The position numbers and the translations under genes were made by a program. The notes under the pieces are model-generated. The model was not told the origin of the DNA. It saw only the letters and a list, made by a program, of their open reading frames with translations, and did not search any database. 64,000 nt of DNA from Melitaea cinxia (Eukaryota > Arthropoda > Insecta > Lepidoptera > Nymphalidae): assembly GCF_905220565.1 (NCBI RefSeq), contig NC_059407.1:1116001-1180000 (forward strand), given 5' to 3'. Of the stretch, positions 11,365-23,288 are shown piece by piece (position 1 is the first letter of the stretch; each line of letters begins with the position of its first letter).

Positions 11365-11817
11365 ATAATTGAGGTATCGCTAGGTTCGTCTTAGCTGCCC
11401 AAGTGTTCTTAGATAGGTGACATTAAAAAAAATCAAACATGGCGGTTGTGCGAAGCCATTGTAGTTAATGAAAAAAAAAAATTTTTTTCGAATACTAACA
11501 ATATGGGTATCAAATTTAAGGGCACAATACAAGGATTTTAAAAAGGTATATCACGATTATTATATTGTAATATTCATTTAAATATAAATATTCTAACCTG
11601 TTTAATATATATTTTTATTAGAAATCAATACAAATTTATTTCTATTTGCATAGTAAAGATAAGATACTGACAGGTTGAATTATATGAAGTTATTGTTTTA
11701 ATCAGATAATTATATCTTATAGAACAGACATCGGGAAGCATAAAGTAGTGATTTTATTGTCTTAACGGCGATGGTGACCATATTACTTAATTATTTACTT
11801 ATTAGGCGTATAAATTT
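11365..11817. other. AT-rich spacer, nothing recognised
   Basis: No gene or repeat family is recognised between the 104-bp array and the next Lep-B copy. Confidence 0.5.
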
Positions 11818-12060
11818 ATTTTTGTACGGCTCACCAGATGTAAAGCGTTTACCCTAGATTATAGACGTCTGCAATACCATCGTAAGCGCGTTGCCAACCC
11901 TACTCATAACTCTCCCCAGGAGTTCTGGCTACCTTGCTAATCAACACAACACTGCTTGAAAGCAGTATTACTTAGCTGTGGTCTTCTTTAAGGTCGAGGT
12001 TCTTCCCCAGTCGGGCTGCTCCAGATTTTGAGCAGGAAATTTCCAGTTGTGCCCGACCTC
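11818..12060 (+). repeat. Lep-B interspersed repeat
   Basis: Lep-B copy with 'tacggctcaccagatg', 'ttatagacgtctgcaatacc', 'aggagttctggctacc', the hairpin around 'actgcttgaaagcagt', and 'gagcaggaaatttccagt'. Confidence 0.75.
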
Positions 12061-12361
12061 TATATTTATTTTTCTTTATTTGCTTCAAACTAGAATTATT
12101 TGTGAGTAATTAATTACATCCACCAAACATAGCTTACGAAACTCATTTACTAAAAATATCATTAAGAATATAAAACTAATTTTCACTATTTTTAGTCTCA
12201 ATTTTTAATATTGTAGAATAGAAAAAAAAGGAAAATAATACAACGTAATACTAAAATACTGTTTTCATTAATATGTATCACGAACTATTATCAAAACAGT
12301 TTTTACAGAAGTATAATTATACTATATAAATTACTCGTGTTTAACTTTATTTTTTACTGTA

Positions 12362-12500
12362 TGTGTATTTATAAACATAACATAACATAACAATACACTT
12401 TATTGTACACGAAAACAGAAATAATACATATTATGGACTTAAACAGAGTATCATCAGGCACAAAGGGCGGCCTTATCGCTAAAAAGCGATCGATAGAAGC
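12362..12500 (-). mobile_element. CR1-like LINE 3' tail fragment
   Basis: The plus strand shows (AACAT)n then 'caatacactttattgtaca'. In minus orientation this is a polyadenylation-like 'ataaagtgtattg' followed by (ATGTT)n. Upstream on the minus strand is 'agcgataaggccgcc', the motif also found in the 3' UTR of the full-length LINE ending at 50630. It is a 5'-truncated insertion. Confidence 0.6.
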
Positions 12501-12599
12501 GATATAAAGTATTCTATATAATTTTATACTTCCTATTTTATTTTTTGTACGTATTTAACCAACCCAAAATACTAACATAAACATATAAAAAAACGACTA

Positions 12600-12800
12600 C
12601 TTTAGACCGCACGAATGAAGTAAAATTTCTTCAGCTCCTACGGTAATATACGAAACGTAACTCTCTCTCTTTCTATCTTCACTAACTTATATCTTCCTCT
12701 CAAATTCCGTTCGCCTCGCCCGATCACACTTTACGTAACGCTCTCGTCACGCACTCACCAGCTTACTCCTTGAGTCAAGCGTTCGTAAAGAAGTTTTATA
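12600..12800 (+). repeat. Family E MITE-like repeat
   Basis: Contains 'ctttagaccgcacgaatgaa', 'gtaaaatttcttcagc', 'gttcgcctcgcccgatcaca', 'gtcacgcactcaccagctta' and ends 'gtaaagaagttttata', the inverse of its start. Confidence 0.65.
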
Positions 12801-13789
12801 TATTAATATATTCATGATCTATGTTCTTACTTTCTTTGACTTACTATCTAGTTGTTGAAACATAATTAGTTTGAATCAAATTTAATACCTAGTTATACTT
12901 TAGTAGACGCTTATTATAAATATGGTCACCATAATCCAAGGCGCCTCAATCTATGGCGATTCATACAATCGTCTTGATTCATGACTCTTATCATTTCTGA
13001 TTCGATTTGATTCGACTGTGCGCGTCTGTGTGTGGTCTTCTGAGTCTTTTGATATATTTTATTTGATATAATACAATTTTTATTGGTCAATACGCGATAA
13101 CAGAACATACGTTGATAAATTTGATGGACAGGTATATACATAATATATGAATGAAAATGGATGTATGTTTGTGATTTGGAAACGATTGGGCTATTTGCAT
13201 ATTAAGTTGATGTAGTTGTTTGTGTGTTGTCAAAACAAAAGTCTAACTTTAAATTTATTTTAAAACTGTAAAGTTCAAGATTGTTGCCGTATTTAAATAA
13301 GCTAACAATCACATTATCAAATGTTCTTTTATCAAAATTACTTTTTTTTGTTCGGTTTTCTGTCTAATTTATTGTAATATTATTTTTTATTTATGATTTT
13401 TTGTATTTGAATAATTAAGTTTAGTCTATTGTATTTTTAAATGCAGATTTGTTAAGTTCTAGACAGGAATTGAATTGGTTTTTAATTTTTATTGTCTTTT
13501 TTAATATATTACTTTAGGTATAATGATAATTGTATTAAGTTAAGATGTGTATTCTTAGTATATTACGTTGGCTTCCTAGTTAATAAAATTAAATAAACTT
13601 TGAGATTATAACTGACTAATAAAAGTCCTACCTCAGTTCACTTCAGGCATCTAGAACAATAGATATAACAGTAACTTAGCTGATTCCTTTTCGTCAAAAC
13701 TTTAAGAGAAAAAGACTAAACTCACCTGAGTCTCAGCATATTGACACGAGTGTAGTGACATTTAGCTTACAAATATTTTTACATGTTGC
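12801..13789. other. AT-rich spacer, nothing recognised
   Basis: No gene or repeat family is recognised. The sequence is largely T-rich. Confidence 0.5.
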
Positions 13790-14128
13790 TTCAGCCTGTA
13801 ATATCCCACTACCGGGCATAGGCCTCTTTCCCCATGTAGGAGAAGGATCAGAGCTTAATCCACCACGCTGCTCCAGTGCGGGTTGGCGGATATATTCCCT
13901 ACTATGAGTAACGATCGCTATCAGATGTACATGATGACAACCGGGACCGACAGCTTAACGTGCTGTTCGAGGCACGGTGGGGAGACCCACAAGGACTGCA
14001 CAAACACCCAGACCGCGGCAAACACCGGTATGGCCAATACAAATGTTTGTCATGTGCGGGGATCGAACCCACAACCGCCAGCGCAACAGGTACAATCCAT
14101 GGCTGTAACCGTTGCGCCAACGCGGCGC
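13790..14128 (-). repeat. SINE-A, full-length tRNA-headed SINE
   Basis: In minus orientation it starts 'cgccgcgttggcgcaacgg' (A-box region), has the B box 'gggttcgatccccgc', then 'gacaaacatttgtattggcc' and 'caccgtgcctcg'. It ends 'agtgggatattacaggctga'. The structure is a tRNA-related Pol III head plus a LINE-like 3' end. Overlapping frames of up to 108 codons are incidental. Confidence 0.8.
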
Positions 14129-14884
14129 AATGGTTACACGTTGCTTTACATTGTAATTTTATTTTATTGTTTCTATTCCGATTTAAAGCGGATTAAACAA
14201 CGACGGTAGACTAGTTCAGTATATGTATGTATGTTGAGATTTGTCGGGAACTGTCACTGCTTAAAATATTATTTGTAATAAACGTGATATATCTGACATT
14301 TGGTATAACAGTGAACGAATAAATCAGTTCGTTTGTCGCGACAATGACTAACTTCCAAATGCGTTCATAGCGCCGTGTTCGACCCTAGACTCAGTCGGAG
14401 CTTATAAATTAAGTCATTTGAATAATAAGTCTTGGAGCTATTTAAGTTACAAATAAATATTTGTGAATATGTGATGTATTATCAAACCCAATTTTAAGCT
14501 GAACGATACACCTTTTTGGGGCACAACACATATTGCAGACATTTTATCAGCCCTTGCAAAAAAGCTAATACCAAATTTTACACGTCTAACTTAAGTAGTT
14601 TAAGATCGACGATAGTATATTAGTCTATAACTCAATTACGACATATTGTTTTACTGTGTCCGGCGGTTTTGCACGCGTTAATTTAAGGAATAGCGTATTG
14701 CCGTTCTTGGTAATGATGGCTATCCGATATAAAAATAATTTGATCCAGTAGGTTCTGAAATTTGACCGTTTAACAAAAAAAAAAAAAAACTTTTCAGCCT
14801 TATAATATTAGTATCGACATTAAGTTATATGTATGTAAATACATTTGGTGTACATGTACGTATGTGAGTATAATATGTTCATGT
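14129..14884. other. AT-rich spacer, nothing recognised
   Basis: No gene or repeat family is recognised; a poly(A) run lies near 14775-14790. Confidence 0.5.
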
Positions 14885-15056
14885 GTATGTTACATAACAT
14901 TTTTGCGCCCCATCCCAAAAGTTGCCTAGAAGAGATCGTTGTATTAGCGATACGACCGCCTGTTGCAATGGATACAAATTCTATTTTTATATATCGTTTG
15001 TTATGCTGTTAAAACCTTGTATTAGTGTGTGAAAGTGTAAATAAATAAATAAATAG
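14885..15056 (+). mobile_element. CR1/Daphne-like LINE 3' tail fragment
   Basis: Closely parallels the 3' UTR of the full-length LINE at 50436-50630: 'gcgccccatccc', 'aaaagttgcctagaagagat', 'ttagcgatacgaccgcctgt', 'gtgtgaaagtgtaaataaat'. It ends in (AAAT)n. It is a 5'-truncated copy of the same or a sister family. Confidence 0.8.
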
Positions 15057-15693
15057 GTTTGAAACAATATTTACCTAAAAATCATTTAAATATATTTAAG
15101 TTAGTTATTACCGACCTAATAGTAGAAGAGTGAGGTATACTACTCTCTTTCAAAAAAAAAAAAAGAACTTTCTGCTTTTCTTCTTTGAAACAGAAGTTAT
15201 TAGCGCGTAAGTGGGACTCAGTAGAGTGTAGTAAGCAGTTGGTTATGGATTACAGCAGTGACGTCAAGATACCTTGTAATTATCCTTGTAACAATTTTTT
15301 ATTTGAAATATAGTTATTTTTATTTTATATATGTATTTTAATTTTAGCAGCCTCTCTAGTAACCTCCTTTTCTATTACGACCAGTTGCAGTTGATTTTAA
15401 ACAATCGATGTCGAGTCAAGTGACGTGAGGATGAGAGGCGATAATTATTGCATCTGGCTGATGCGCTAGTGATTAACTAATTCGACATTCGATCTTTTCA
15501 ATTAAAATAAAAAATATATAGTATGTCTATAACATTTGTATTTTACTGGGGGACTATAAAATGCATTATTTAGTGTATTTAATTTATTTGATGGGTAATA
15601 TAACTTGACGGGATGAAATCTCGAAGCATAGTCGGTGTAAAAATAAATGGATACAACATACATAGTAACAAACAGACAAATATAAAAAAAATG
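15057..15693. other. AT-rich spacer, nothing recognised
   Basis: No gene or repeat family is recognised. Confidence 0.5.
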
Positions 15694-15945
15694 AATGTGC
15701 TTTAGACCACACGACGTAAGTAAAGCTTCTTTAGCAATAGGCCTGTATTATTATGCACCTGCACACACTAAGACACACTTAGTAATACGAAACGTAACTA
15801 GCTATGAGAGAAAAGTGGAGGAAAAAATGTGCTCGCACCTATCTCTCTTGGTCCGTTCGCCTCGCCCGATCACACTTTTCATAACGCCATTGTCACGCAT
15901 GTTCCAGCTTACTCTCCAAGTCAAGCGTGCCTAAATAAGTTTTAC
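15694..15945 (+). repeat. Family E MITE-like repeat, best copy
   Basis: Starts 'tgtgctttagaccacacgac' then 'agtaaagcttctttag', passes 'gttcgcctcgcccgatcaca' and 'gtcacgcatgttccagctta', and ends 'aaataagttttacttt', the inverse of the start. The 79-codon frame across it is not a gene. Confidence 0.7.
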
Positions 15946-16469
15946 TTTAAAAATAAACATCACGCAGGCAAAAACGTGTTGTACTCTAAGATATGATTGT
16001 TCTAAATCAACACATGTTATATAGTGTTTTTACTTTCCATTGTCTATTATAATAAGTGTACCGATCAAGGATTATACGTTACTTACGCCCACACACACAT
16101 AGACAATGGGTCACCATATCTAACCATGGTGTAATTATTATGCATTATGTGGTAATATGTTAAGTTAAAGAACTTTTTCGTATTAGAAAGAAAGAAAGGA
16201 AGAAAAATATATTTATTTGGGATATAACAAATATTGCAGACTTAACGACTAGAATATTTATACAAATAAATAAATAAATACAGTTCGATAAAAAAATTGA
16301 ATAATTGAATTTTAATAAGTGTTAAAAGTCCTTCACGCTTAAATTAAAATGTTTGATACACATTTTAACAATCCATACTCATAATAACTTTGATATTTTT
16401 CCAATTTTGGCTGTACCTTTCCCGTAGTTGGCAATCCTGCTTTCCATTTTTGAATTTTTACCGTGGTGG
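15946..16469. other. AT-rich spacer, nothing recognised
   Basis: No gene or repeat family is recognised. Short (AAAG)- and (AAAT)-rich runs occur near 16185-16280. Confidence 0.5.
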
Positions 16470-16622
16470 TCATAGCAGAATATATCCTATTCATAAACTA
16501 GAGCAGCCCGCCTGGGGAAGTAACCTAAGCCTTACAGAAGATAGTGCCAAATACTACGCTCAAGAAGTTTTGTATTTCTGTGGTGGGTAAGGTGACCAGA
16601 GCTCTTGGGTCTGGGGAAGGAC
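16470..16622 (-). repeat. Lep-B partial copy
   Basis: 'agagcagcccgcctggggaa', 'ccttacagaagatag' and 'gaccagagctcttgggtctg' are reverse-complement Lep-B motifs. The copy is truncated and diverged. Confidence 0.6.
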
Positions 16623-17424
16623 CTTTAACAAATCAGAGCAGCCGCTGATACATTTACGTCCTTATCAAATACTTTATCCCAAATTGTCACACATTAAGTT
16701 ACACTTTATGAAAGGAACGTATAATCTTAAAGAATGTAAAGATGGATTTTATGTTCTCACAGAGTTATGAATTCTTTATTCAAAATTTGGCACTCATCTG
16801 TCAATTCTATGTTCACACCTAACCATTATGAGCGATTGTAGGCCTTATTACAATAAGCATAGCGCTTATAAAATTTTTAAAGATTACCCAGTAGCACCGA
16901 TCTATCATCAGCAAATAGACAAATGGACGGTAAACTGACAAAAGTATTAGATTGATCGATGGCAAATGTTTTTGTACATTTTTTGTGTTACTTCCGGTTG
17001 AAACGTTAGATATTTTCCATCACAGCGTCAGTGATAAAATGTTATCAATTAACAACGTTTTACTATAACGATTAGCAAGATAAAATCAATTAGTAGTAAT
17101 TTTTTTGTGAATCATTTAGTAAGAATTGTTGTCGTTGCAATTAGCGTTAGGGCTGCCACACACCACCTATTTATCTATATAAATAAAAACGAATCGCCGA
17201 ATTGCATATACGCGTATAACTTTCGAAAGACTGCAGCAAATTGGAAAAGTTGAAATGTTGATTACAAATTGCAGAATCAGTGACAAATATGTGTTGTGTA
17301 ATTTAAAACTTTGTTCGTTCGATGTTAGGGCTGTGCAAAGTATTCTATCGGATCCCTTATCACAACCTGCTAAAATCATTTTTGATATTTGTAAATAAGC
17401 CAATAATTAAGGTTGTAGAATTAA
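16623..17424. other. AT-rich spacer, nothing recognised
   Basis: No gene or repeat family is recognised. Confidence 0.5.
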
Positions 17425-17573
17425 AACTTGTTGTAAGTAAAAGTTTGGTGAATGCGTGACGAGAGCGTTATGAAAAGTGTGATCGGGTGAAGTGAACGGA
17501 AGTTAAGAGGAAGATATAAGTTAGTGACGATAGAAAGTTTTACTTCAGTCATGTGATCTAAAGCACACTCACT
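17425..17573 (-). repeat. Family E MITE-like repeat
   Basis: Reverse orientation: 'gtgacgagagcgttatgaaa', 'agtgtgatcgggtgaag', 'ttttacttcagtcatgtgat', 'ctaaagcacactca'. Confidence 0.65.
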
Positions 17574-17698
17574 TTTTTGTTTTACATTTTTTATTGTATG
17601 TGTAGTGATTATTAATTGTAAAAATTACAATGGGATTCTCATGGAAAACTCTTTTTTATTTTCGTTATTGTCCAAAAACGTTTGAACTAAAGAAAATG

Positions 17699-17860
17699 TA
17701 GGGAAAGGTTCGGAGCTTAATCCACCTCCTTGTTTTACTTTGTGTTGGTGGATATATATATTCTTAACTAAGAGTAATGATCGCTATCAGGTGTCTGACA
17801 GCGTAACGTGTTCTCTGAGGCACAATGGGGAGACCCACAAGGACAGGATATCCAAACCGG
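17699..17860 (-). repeat. SINE-A fragment
   Basis: 'cggagcttaatccacc', 'ggtggatatatata', 'aatgatcgctatcaggtgt' and 'ggggagacccacaaggac' match the central body of SINE-A in minus orientation. Head and tail are missing. Confidence 0.6.
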
Positions 17861-18244
17861 AAAGAATATTATTTAGGCATAACATGATACACCCACCACA
17901 AAAGAAGTAAGTGTCAACTGTGTTAATTTTTTAATTTATTATCAATCAATGAAATAAAATGAGAAACTTACACAATATTTTAAAATTTTCCGTACGAATT
18001 TGTAATGAAGAAAAAAATAGGATGGTGTAAATATTCCGAAACTGAACTTGTAACCCGGTACAAGTAGATTTCCAAAATGACTTAGAAATCGGTGTCTGGG
18101 TTGTGACAACTCGAACAACTCCAAGATAAACTCCCGCGCACATTGTACGAGTATGTATATTTTAAAGTACCACAATTTACTGAATACTTTATGTATTTAA
18201 TATTAACACGACTTAATTAAAATAGTAATATTCATAATAACGTA

Positions 18245-18320
18245 TCCTGGAATGGAGAACACGTGTCGGCAATACCAGTGTGGGACGTCCACGGGAGATC
18301 ACTGGCGGAGGTTAGAGAAT
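18245..18320 (+). pseudogene. Relic of RTE-like LINE C-terminus
   Basis: Conceptual translation from 18243 gives ILEWRTRVGNTSVGRP followed by a quick stop. This resembles the LEWR...GRSVGRPP segment near the C-terminus of many RTE-like LINE proteins; that is recognition from memory of the family pattern. Only about 23 codons remain. Confidence 0.45.
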
Positions 18321-18380
18321 TGCTGAGAAACACGGTGATTAGCGCGAGTTTAGTAAGTTCTATGTCTGAAGCGTGCGATC

Positions 18381-18534
18381 ATCATCATTACAGCCTATAC
18401 AGTCCACTGCTGGACATAGGCCTCCACAAGTTTACGCCAAAAATAACGTGAACTCATGTGTTTTGCCCATAGTCACCACGCTGGGCAAGCGGGTTGGTGA
18501 CCGCAGTACTGGCTTTGTCGCACCGAAGAAGCGT
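18381..18534 (-). repeat. Family R fragment
   Basis: 'catcatcattacagcctat', 'cagtccactgctggacatag', an uninterrupted 'cacaagtttacgccaaaa', 'cgctgggcaagcggg' and 'gcaccgaaga'. It serves as the empty-site reference for the interrupted copy at 976-1395. Confidence 0.7.
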
Positions 18535-18705
18535 GTGATACATATTTACAATATCCAAAAAGTAATTATGATTGTGACTTGTATAAGTCATGTCCGGGTG
18601 GAATGTTGTTAATTTTAGGAGGAATTTTAATTGTATAGGATAGATGTTTTGGAGGCGTACTGAACATAGGAGGGTCTATTTTACTAAACGACTTCCAAAA
18701 GGAGA

Positions 18706-18937
18706 AGGTTCTCAATTCGATTGTATTTTTACCTCAGAACTTTTTACTGGGCTAAACGATTTGACGATTCTTGTTTTAATCGAAACCTGATACTTGTCAT
18801 GTGTTTCAATGTAAATTTGATCAAGATCTGATAATTTATAAGTAATTTTTGATAAAACGCGTATTTACTTGACATTTATAGTACCTACGTTGTATTACGA
18901 TTGTCGATGTAATTAAAGTCGGATTTTTTATCATTTG
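18706..18937. repeat. Family M related repeat
   Basis: Begins 'aacgacttccaaaaggag', 'ggttctcaattcgattg', has 'acctcagaactttttactgg', and ends 'gtcgatgtaattaaagtcgg'. The ends are the inverted ACCGACTTC-type termini of family M, with a different interior. Confidence 0.6.
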
Positions 18938-19756
18938 CAACCAAACAATTATTTTAAGCCTATGGTAACTTGCATTCTTTAAAAAAAATTTAATTTACAG
19001 AAATTAGCTATATAATCAATTCCGCCACAATCACTTTTACGGTTTCAATGAAATTAACGCATTTGTAACAAAAACAGCTCCGATCCTTATACCTCACACG
19101 TCTATTCTTGATCAGAAGACGAAGCTATCATGACATCTTTAAAGGTTACATTAATGTTATATCAATCACTAATAATGTGCGTAGGATCTTATACTAAAAA
19201 AAGAAACAGGGCGCTCGTCGTGTGCGTCAAATATTATACAAAAGTGACGTTTATTTGTGTGAAATTTAAAGACAAATTGACGAATGCCATTGTTTTATGA
19301 ATATTCAATAGTGTTTGCTCGAACGTGTCGAACAATGTATGCCGGAGGTGAGGGGCCAAGTTACACATACCGCTAGATACTTGTATACGACGTTTAACTT
19401 TTCGTTTTGGGCTGTATTTTAGAACTAATACATCCCAGTAGGTAAAAAACGTGAATTGATTAAGCACTTAAAGCGCTTTAAATATAATTATATGATGTAT
19501 AAATACTATAATATTTGTTCTTGAAAACTACATGTGTCGGTATTACTCTAAGACATTTGTGTCCACTAATTTTCATGGAAGAAGTGGGCAAAATTCTAAC
19601 CCTGGTAGAGGCAGGATGTTTTTTCCTGCGCTAAGAATGAAATTAACCGAATGGACGTTTGATACGTCTGTCCAGAAGCGGGAAATTTAGTACTTGTTGT
19701 GAAATTGTATATTCATATATTATAACTCTTAAAGTATCCTCATAAGTATCCATCCA
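18938..19756. other. AT-rich spacer, nothing recognised
   Basis: No gene or repeat family is recognised. Confidence 0.5.
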
Positions 19757-19865
19757 GATGTTTGCCGTGTTCTGGTTCTCTTGTGATTGTGTATCGTGTT
19801 TGTTCTCGGACCTCAGAGTGGTGAATTCTAGTGGATCCTTTGAGTGTGGGGCGTTTATTAGAGTA
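19757..19865 (+). repeat. SINE-C fragment
   Basis: 'agatgtttgccgtgttctgg', 'ttgtgattgtgtatcgtg' and 'ctcggacctcagag' match the body of the SINE-C copy at 10.5 kb. The tRNA head is missing. Confidence 0.5.
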
Positions 19866-20482
19866 ATGAACAAAATTTACGATTTATCGTTTTAGCGTGG
19901 GATGAAGAAGGACCATCTTAATTTAACTTGAAATTGTTAGTTCGACGCAATAAAACCTTTTTGCGTCTAAAAATCTGTTTATTAAAAAAGTTTAACTTTG
20001 GTTTATTTGTTGATTTATGAGATAAGTAGAAATTGAACAAAACTTATTTATAATTTATATATATACGTAAATAAATAGCTATATAAATGCTTATATTCAT
20101 TTGAAGTCTATTTACTTGATTCGTACGTAGTATTAGCGGGCATATTGCACCCGAGCCATTGTATGCAAATGAAGGGACATGTTCATGAAAAAAAAAGAAA
20201 ACATTACATTACCGAATCGCCGTTCGAGGGAATTTTATTTTATATTATCGCAAAGCATAACACGGCTCGAGTGCCTGAGAAATGTCCTATAGAATTTGTG
20301 TTATGAACAGCGTAAAGCTGATTGAATTCATTTCTTTCAATATGGTTAAGTTAATGTCACATTTTAATAATAATAAATATATTTTGTAAGTTGTTAATGA
20401 TGATGAAACTATATCAATTAGAATATTGTATATTTTTATCTCCTATAAGTGTAAAAATTGACACAAAATGAAAACAAAATCA
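19866..20482. other. AT-rich spacer, nothing recognised
   Basis: No gene or repeat family is recognised. Confidence 0.5.
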
Positions 20483-20790
20483 TCATCATTACTTCAGCCT
20501 GTCGCAGTCTACTGCTGGACATAGGCCTGCACAAGTTCGTGCCAAAAATGGCGTGAACTAGTGTGTTTTGCCCATAATCACCACGCTGGGCAGGCGGGTT
20601 GGTGACCGCAGGGCTGACTTTGTAGCACCGAAGACGCTGTTGCCCGTCTTCAGCCTATGTATTTCAAAGCCAGCAGTTGGATGGCTATCCTGTCATCGGT
20701 CGGTTTTTTATGTTCCAAGGTGGTAGAGGAACTGTGTTATCCCTTAGTAGCCTCTTACGACAACCACAGGAAGAGAGGGGAGTGATATAG
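20483..20790 (-). repeat. Family R repeat
   Basis: Long copy from 'catcatcattacttcagcct' through 'cacgctgggcaggcgggttg', 'gccagcagttggatggct' and 'ctcttacgacaaccac' to 'aagagaggggagtgatat'. The 3' end is on the left. Confidence 0.75.
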
Positions 20791-21937
20791 TTTATAACTG
20801 TCAAAAGTATGTTCATGTTGTTTATAGGAAAGGTTTTTTTTACATTATTTGTACGTAGAATCTGCTATAATTAAAATCGTATACCTCGCGCTTCTCCCAT
20901 GGAAACTACGTATTAGTTGTAAGTCTTTTGTAGAATATTAATTATTAATATTATAAAGATTGTTCAGTTAACATTTCAGTATATTTAAGTTGGTAGTCCA
21001 GAAACTTATATTATACGTGTACATGTACGACTCAAATTATTTGAAACACGGAATGTATAAAACATCTTCTTCTTCTTCAGGTTAAAATGCCTTTCAATAG
21101 TGCCAAATGAGCACATATGATTTAGCCAATGTCATATAGAACGGAGAATAAAGAAATCTGACCGTACAATTGTTTTGCTGACGTTTGTATTTTTCCTAAT
21201 CGGCGTCATAAAAATGACTATTTTGGGCGTTGTTGCAAGTACAGATAGTAAACAAATGAAATCACATTAGTCTATCGCAGCTCACTGCTGCACATAGGCC
21301 TCAACAAGTTCGCATCAAAAAATTAAATATACCGGGATTACTGAAGATTAACTTTGATTAAACTGTGATTAAATTTAAAATAACCGAAGAGAGCGCTATT
21401 CTGTAATTTATCTAAATAATTATTAGCAGTTGACTAAACTATGAATACAATCAATACAAATTACTTAAATCCTAAGGGTATGTCTGCAACTTTATATATT
21501 TTATTATTGATACATATTTTTGTTTGTCTGTTGCAAATCGGTGCTGTGTACTGAATTAATTTCGACCGAAATCATTTGCAGGAACAGCACGACTCCGTCC
21601 GGGTGTTAAGTCACGTTTTTAAATAAATTTATTGAGTGAAACCAATAAAAATATTTCTATATACTTGAAATTTAAGGTTCAAACTGCTGGGCTCCTACTT
21701 GGAGAAAGAGACCCATGCTTGGCAAAAGGATATTACAGGCTGAATAAATCAATAAATAAAAAATAAAAAGAATGAACATAGGGTCTAACTTTTTAAAATG
21801 TCAATCGTATAACAATGAAATTTTGACCAATAAATTACAAGCACTGCGCTAACGAGATAGTGAATACTTGATTAACATAGCCGTGGGTTTTGGTTATAAG
21901 TATCTGATGACGCGTGGCAACTATCGTGGTAACCCAG
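20791..21937. other. AT-rich spacer with a small family R fragment
   Basis: A degraded family R 3'-end fragment lies at about 21266-21325 ('agtctatcgcagctcactgc', minus orientation). No other repeat or gene is recognised. Confidence 0.45.
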
Positions 21938-22036
21938 CGTGGTGACTATGGACAAAACACATGGGTTCACGTTATTTTTGGCGTAAACTTGTGAATGCCT
22001 ATGTCCAGCAGTGGACTGTATAGGCTGTAATGATGA
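21938..22036 (+). repeat. Family R 3' end fragment
   Basis: 'cagcgtggtgactatggac', 'tgtccagcagtggactgtat', 'aggctgtaatgatgat' show the family's 3' end in plus orientation, finishing in ATGATG. Confidence 0.65.
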
Positions 22037-22087
22037 TCTGATGACGATTTCCTTTGATGAAGATATTATTCGCTAATTCGCTGTTAA

Positions 22088-22160
22088 GAAGCGTGGTGTA
22101 TTAAGCCCATGCCGTCTCCTGTTAGGACGCCTATTCCCAGTAATGGGATATTTGGAGGCA
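22088..22160 (+). repeat. SINE-A tail fragment
   Basis: 'gcgtggtgtattaagc', 'cctattcccagtaatgggat' resemble the 3' end of SINE-A; diverged. Confidence 0.45.
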
Positions 22161-22207
22161 GTTTTTCTGATCACAGCAGTTACATAATATAACATAATTA
22201 TAAATGA

Positions 22208-22688
22208 AATAATTGTGTTTGCTCGCAAACGAGAAAACCGACTTCGATTACATCGACAAATAATACAACGTACCTAAGTAGACAAAAAAAAAAAATTAAC
22301 AAACGCACTAGTCGTCACACGATTTTCGAGTGTTTCCCTCAACTTCTCTGGGATTCCATCATCAGATCCTGGTTTTCTTATCATGGTACTAAACTAAAGA
22401 TATCTTCTTTCCAAAAAAAAAAGAATTATCAAAATCGGTACACCCAGTAAAAAGTTATTGCGGATTTTCAAGTTTCCCTCGATTTCTCTGGGATTCCATC
22501 ATCAGATCTTGGTTTCCTTATCATGGTACTACACTATCATGGTACACTTGGGATATCTCTTATCCAACAAAAAAAAAAAGATTATTAAAATCGGTTCATA
22601 AACGACGAACTTATCCCCGGACATACATAAAATATACATATATACGATCGAATTGAGTAACCTCCTCTTTTTTGAAGTCGTTTAAAAC
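22208..22688 (+). repeat. Family M TIR-bounded repeat with internal duplication
   Basis: Begins 'aattgtgtttgctcgcaaac' and 'gaaaaccgacttcgatt'; ends 'gagtaacctcctctttttt' and 'gaagtcgttta'. The interior is duplicated: 'ctctgggattccatcatcag' occurs twice about 120 bases apart, each time followed by 'ttatcatggtact'. It is longer than the copy at 6591-6950 because of this duplication. Confidence 0.7.
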
Positions 22689-23130
22689 CTATATTAATGC
22701 TACTATATTTTTTTTATCTACGGCGTCATTTATAGACGTTTTATAAAAATAAACACTTTTTTCGACGCAAAAAGTCAATCCATAAATTACAACAATAAAA
22801 AAATACTACCAAATATATTTTAAATCACGCTCAGATATTTAAAACAGACGAACATACTTCCCAGATCTATGTATATTAGTTCGTATGTGAAATATTTTCA
22901 TTTACGTTAACCATTTCACTTTAAAGAAATTCCTTAAGTATTCTGTAAACAAAAGGCTAGTTTGCAGAGTTGAATTAGTCTCTCGACGCGGCGCCGGCGC
23001 CTCTCATGTTTGCGTCGATACAGAACACGAGGTTTAACACACAGACATACAGTCAATATACATGTGTTCCCATTATTTATCGTCCATATACTTATTTATG
23101 TAACGCAGTTATTAACTTCAACTGCTTTTG
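22689..23130. other. Spacer with a small GC-rich palindrome
   Basis: No gene is seen. 'gcggcgccggcgcc' near 22987-23000 is a short GC-rich palindromic spot in AT-rich DNA. Confidence 0.4.
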
Positions 23131-23208
23131 AAGTAAAACTTCTGTACCACGCTTGACTTGGGAAGTAAGCTGGTGATTGCGTGACGAGAGCGTTACGAAA
23201 AGTGTGAG
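23131..23208 (-). repeat. Family E, left part, split by the LTR element
   Basis: 'gtaaaacttctgtaccacgc', 'tgacttgggaagtaagctgg' and 'gtgacgagagcgttacgaaa' match family E in minus orientation up to 'aagtgtga'. Matching sequence resumes after the LTR element at about 27946. About 80 bases of other sequence lie between this fragment and the 5' LTR. Confidence 0.6.
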
Positions 23209-23288
23209 ATATAATGATGCAACTTTTTTGGATTTTATCACGGTTTATTAGGTTTTTTATAGGACCAGTAAAACGACGACTAACGTTA

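Noticed and set aside
13883..14209. 108-codon frame on the plus strand and overlapping frames on both strands
   Set aside because: They lie inside a SINE-A copy and recur in the other SINE-A copies in shifted frames, so they are incidental.
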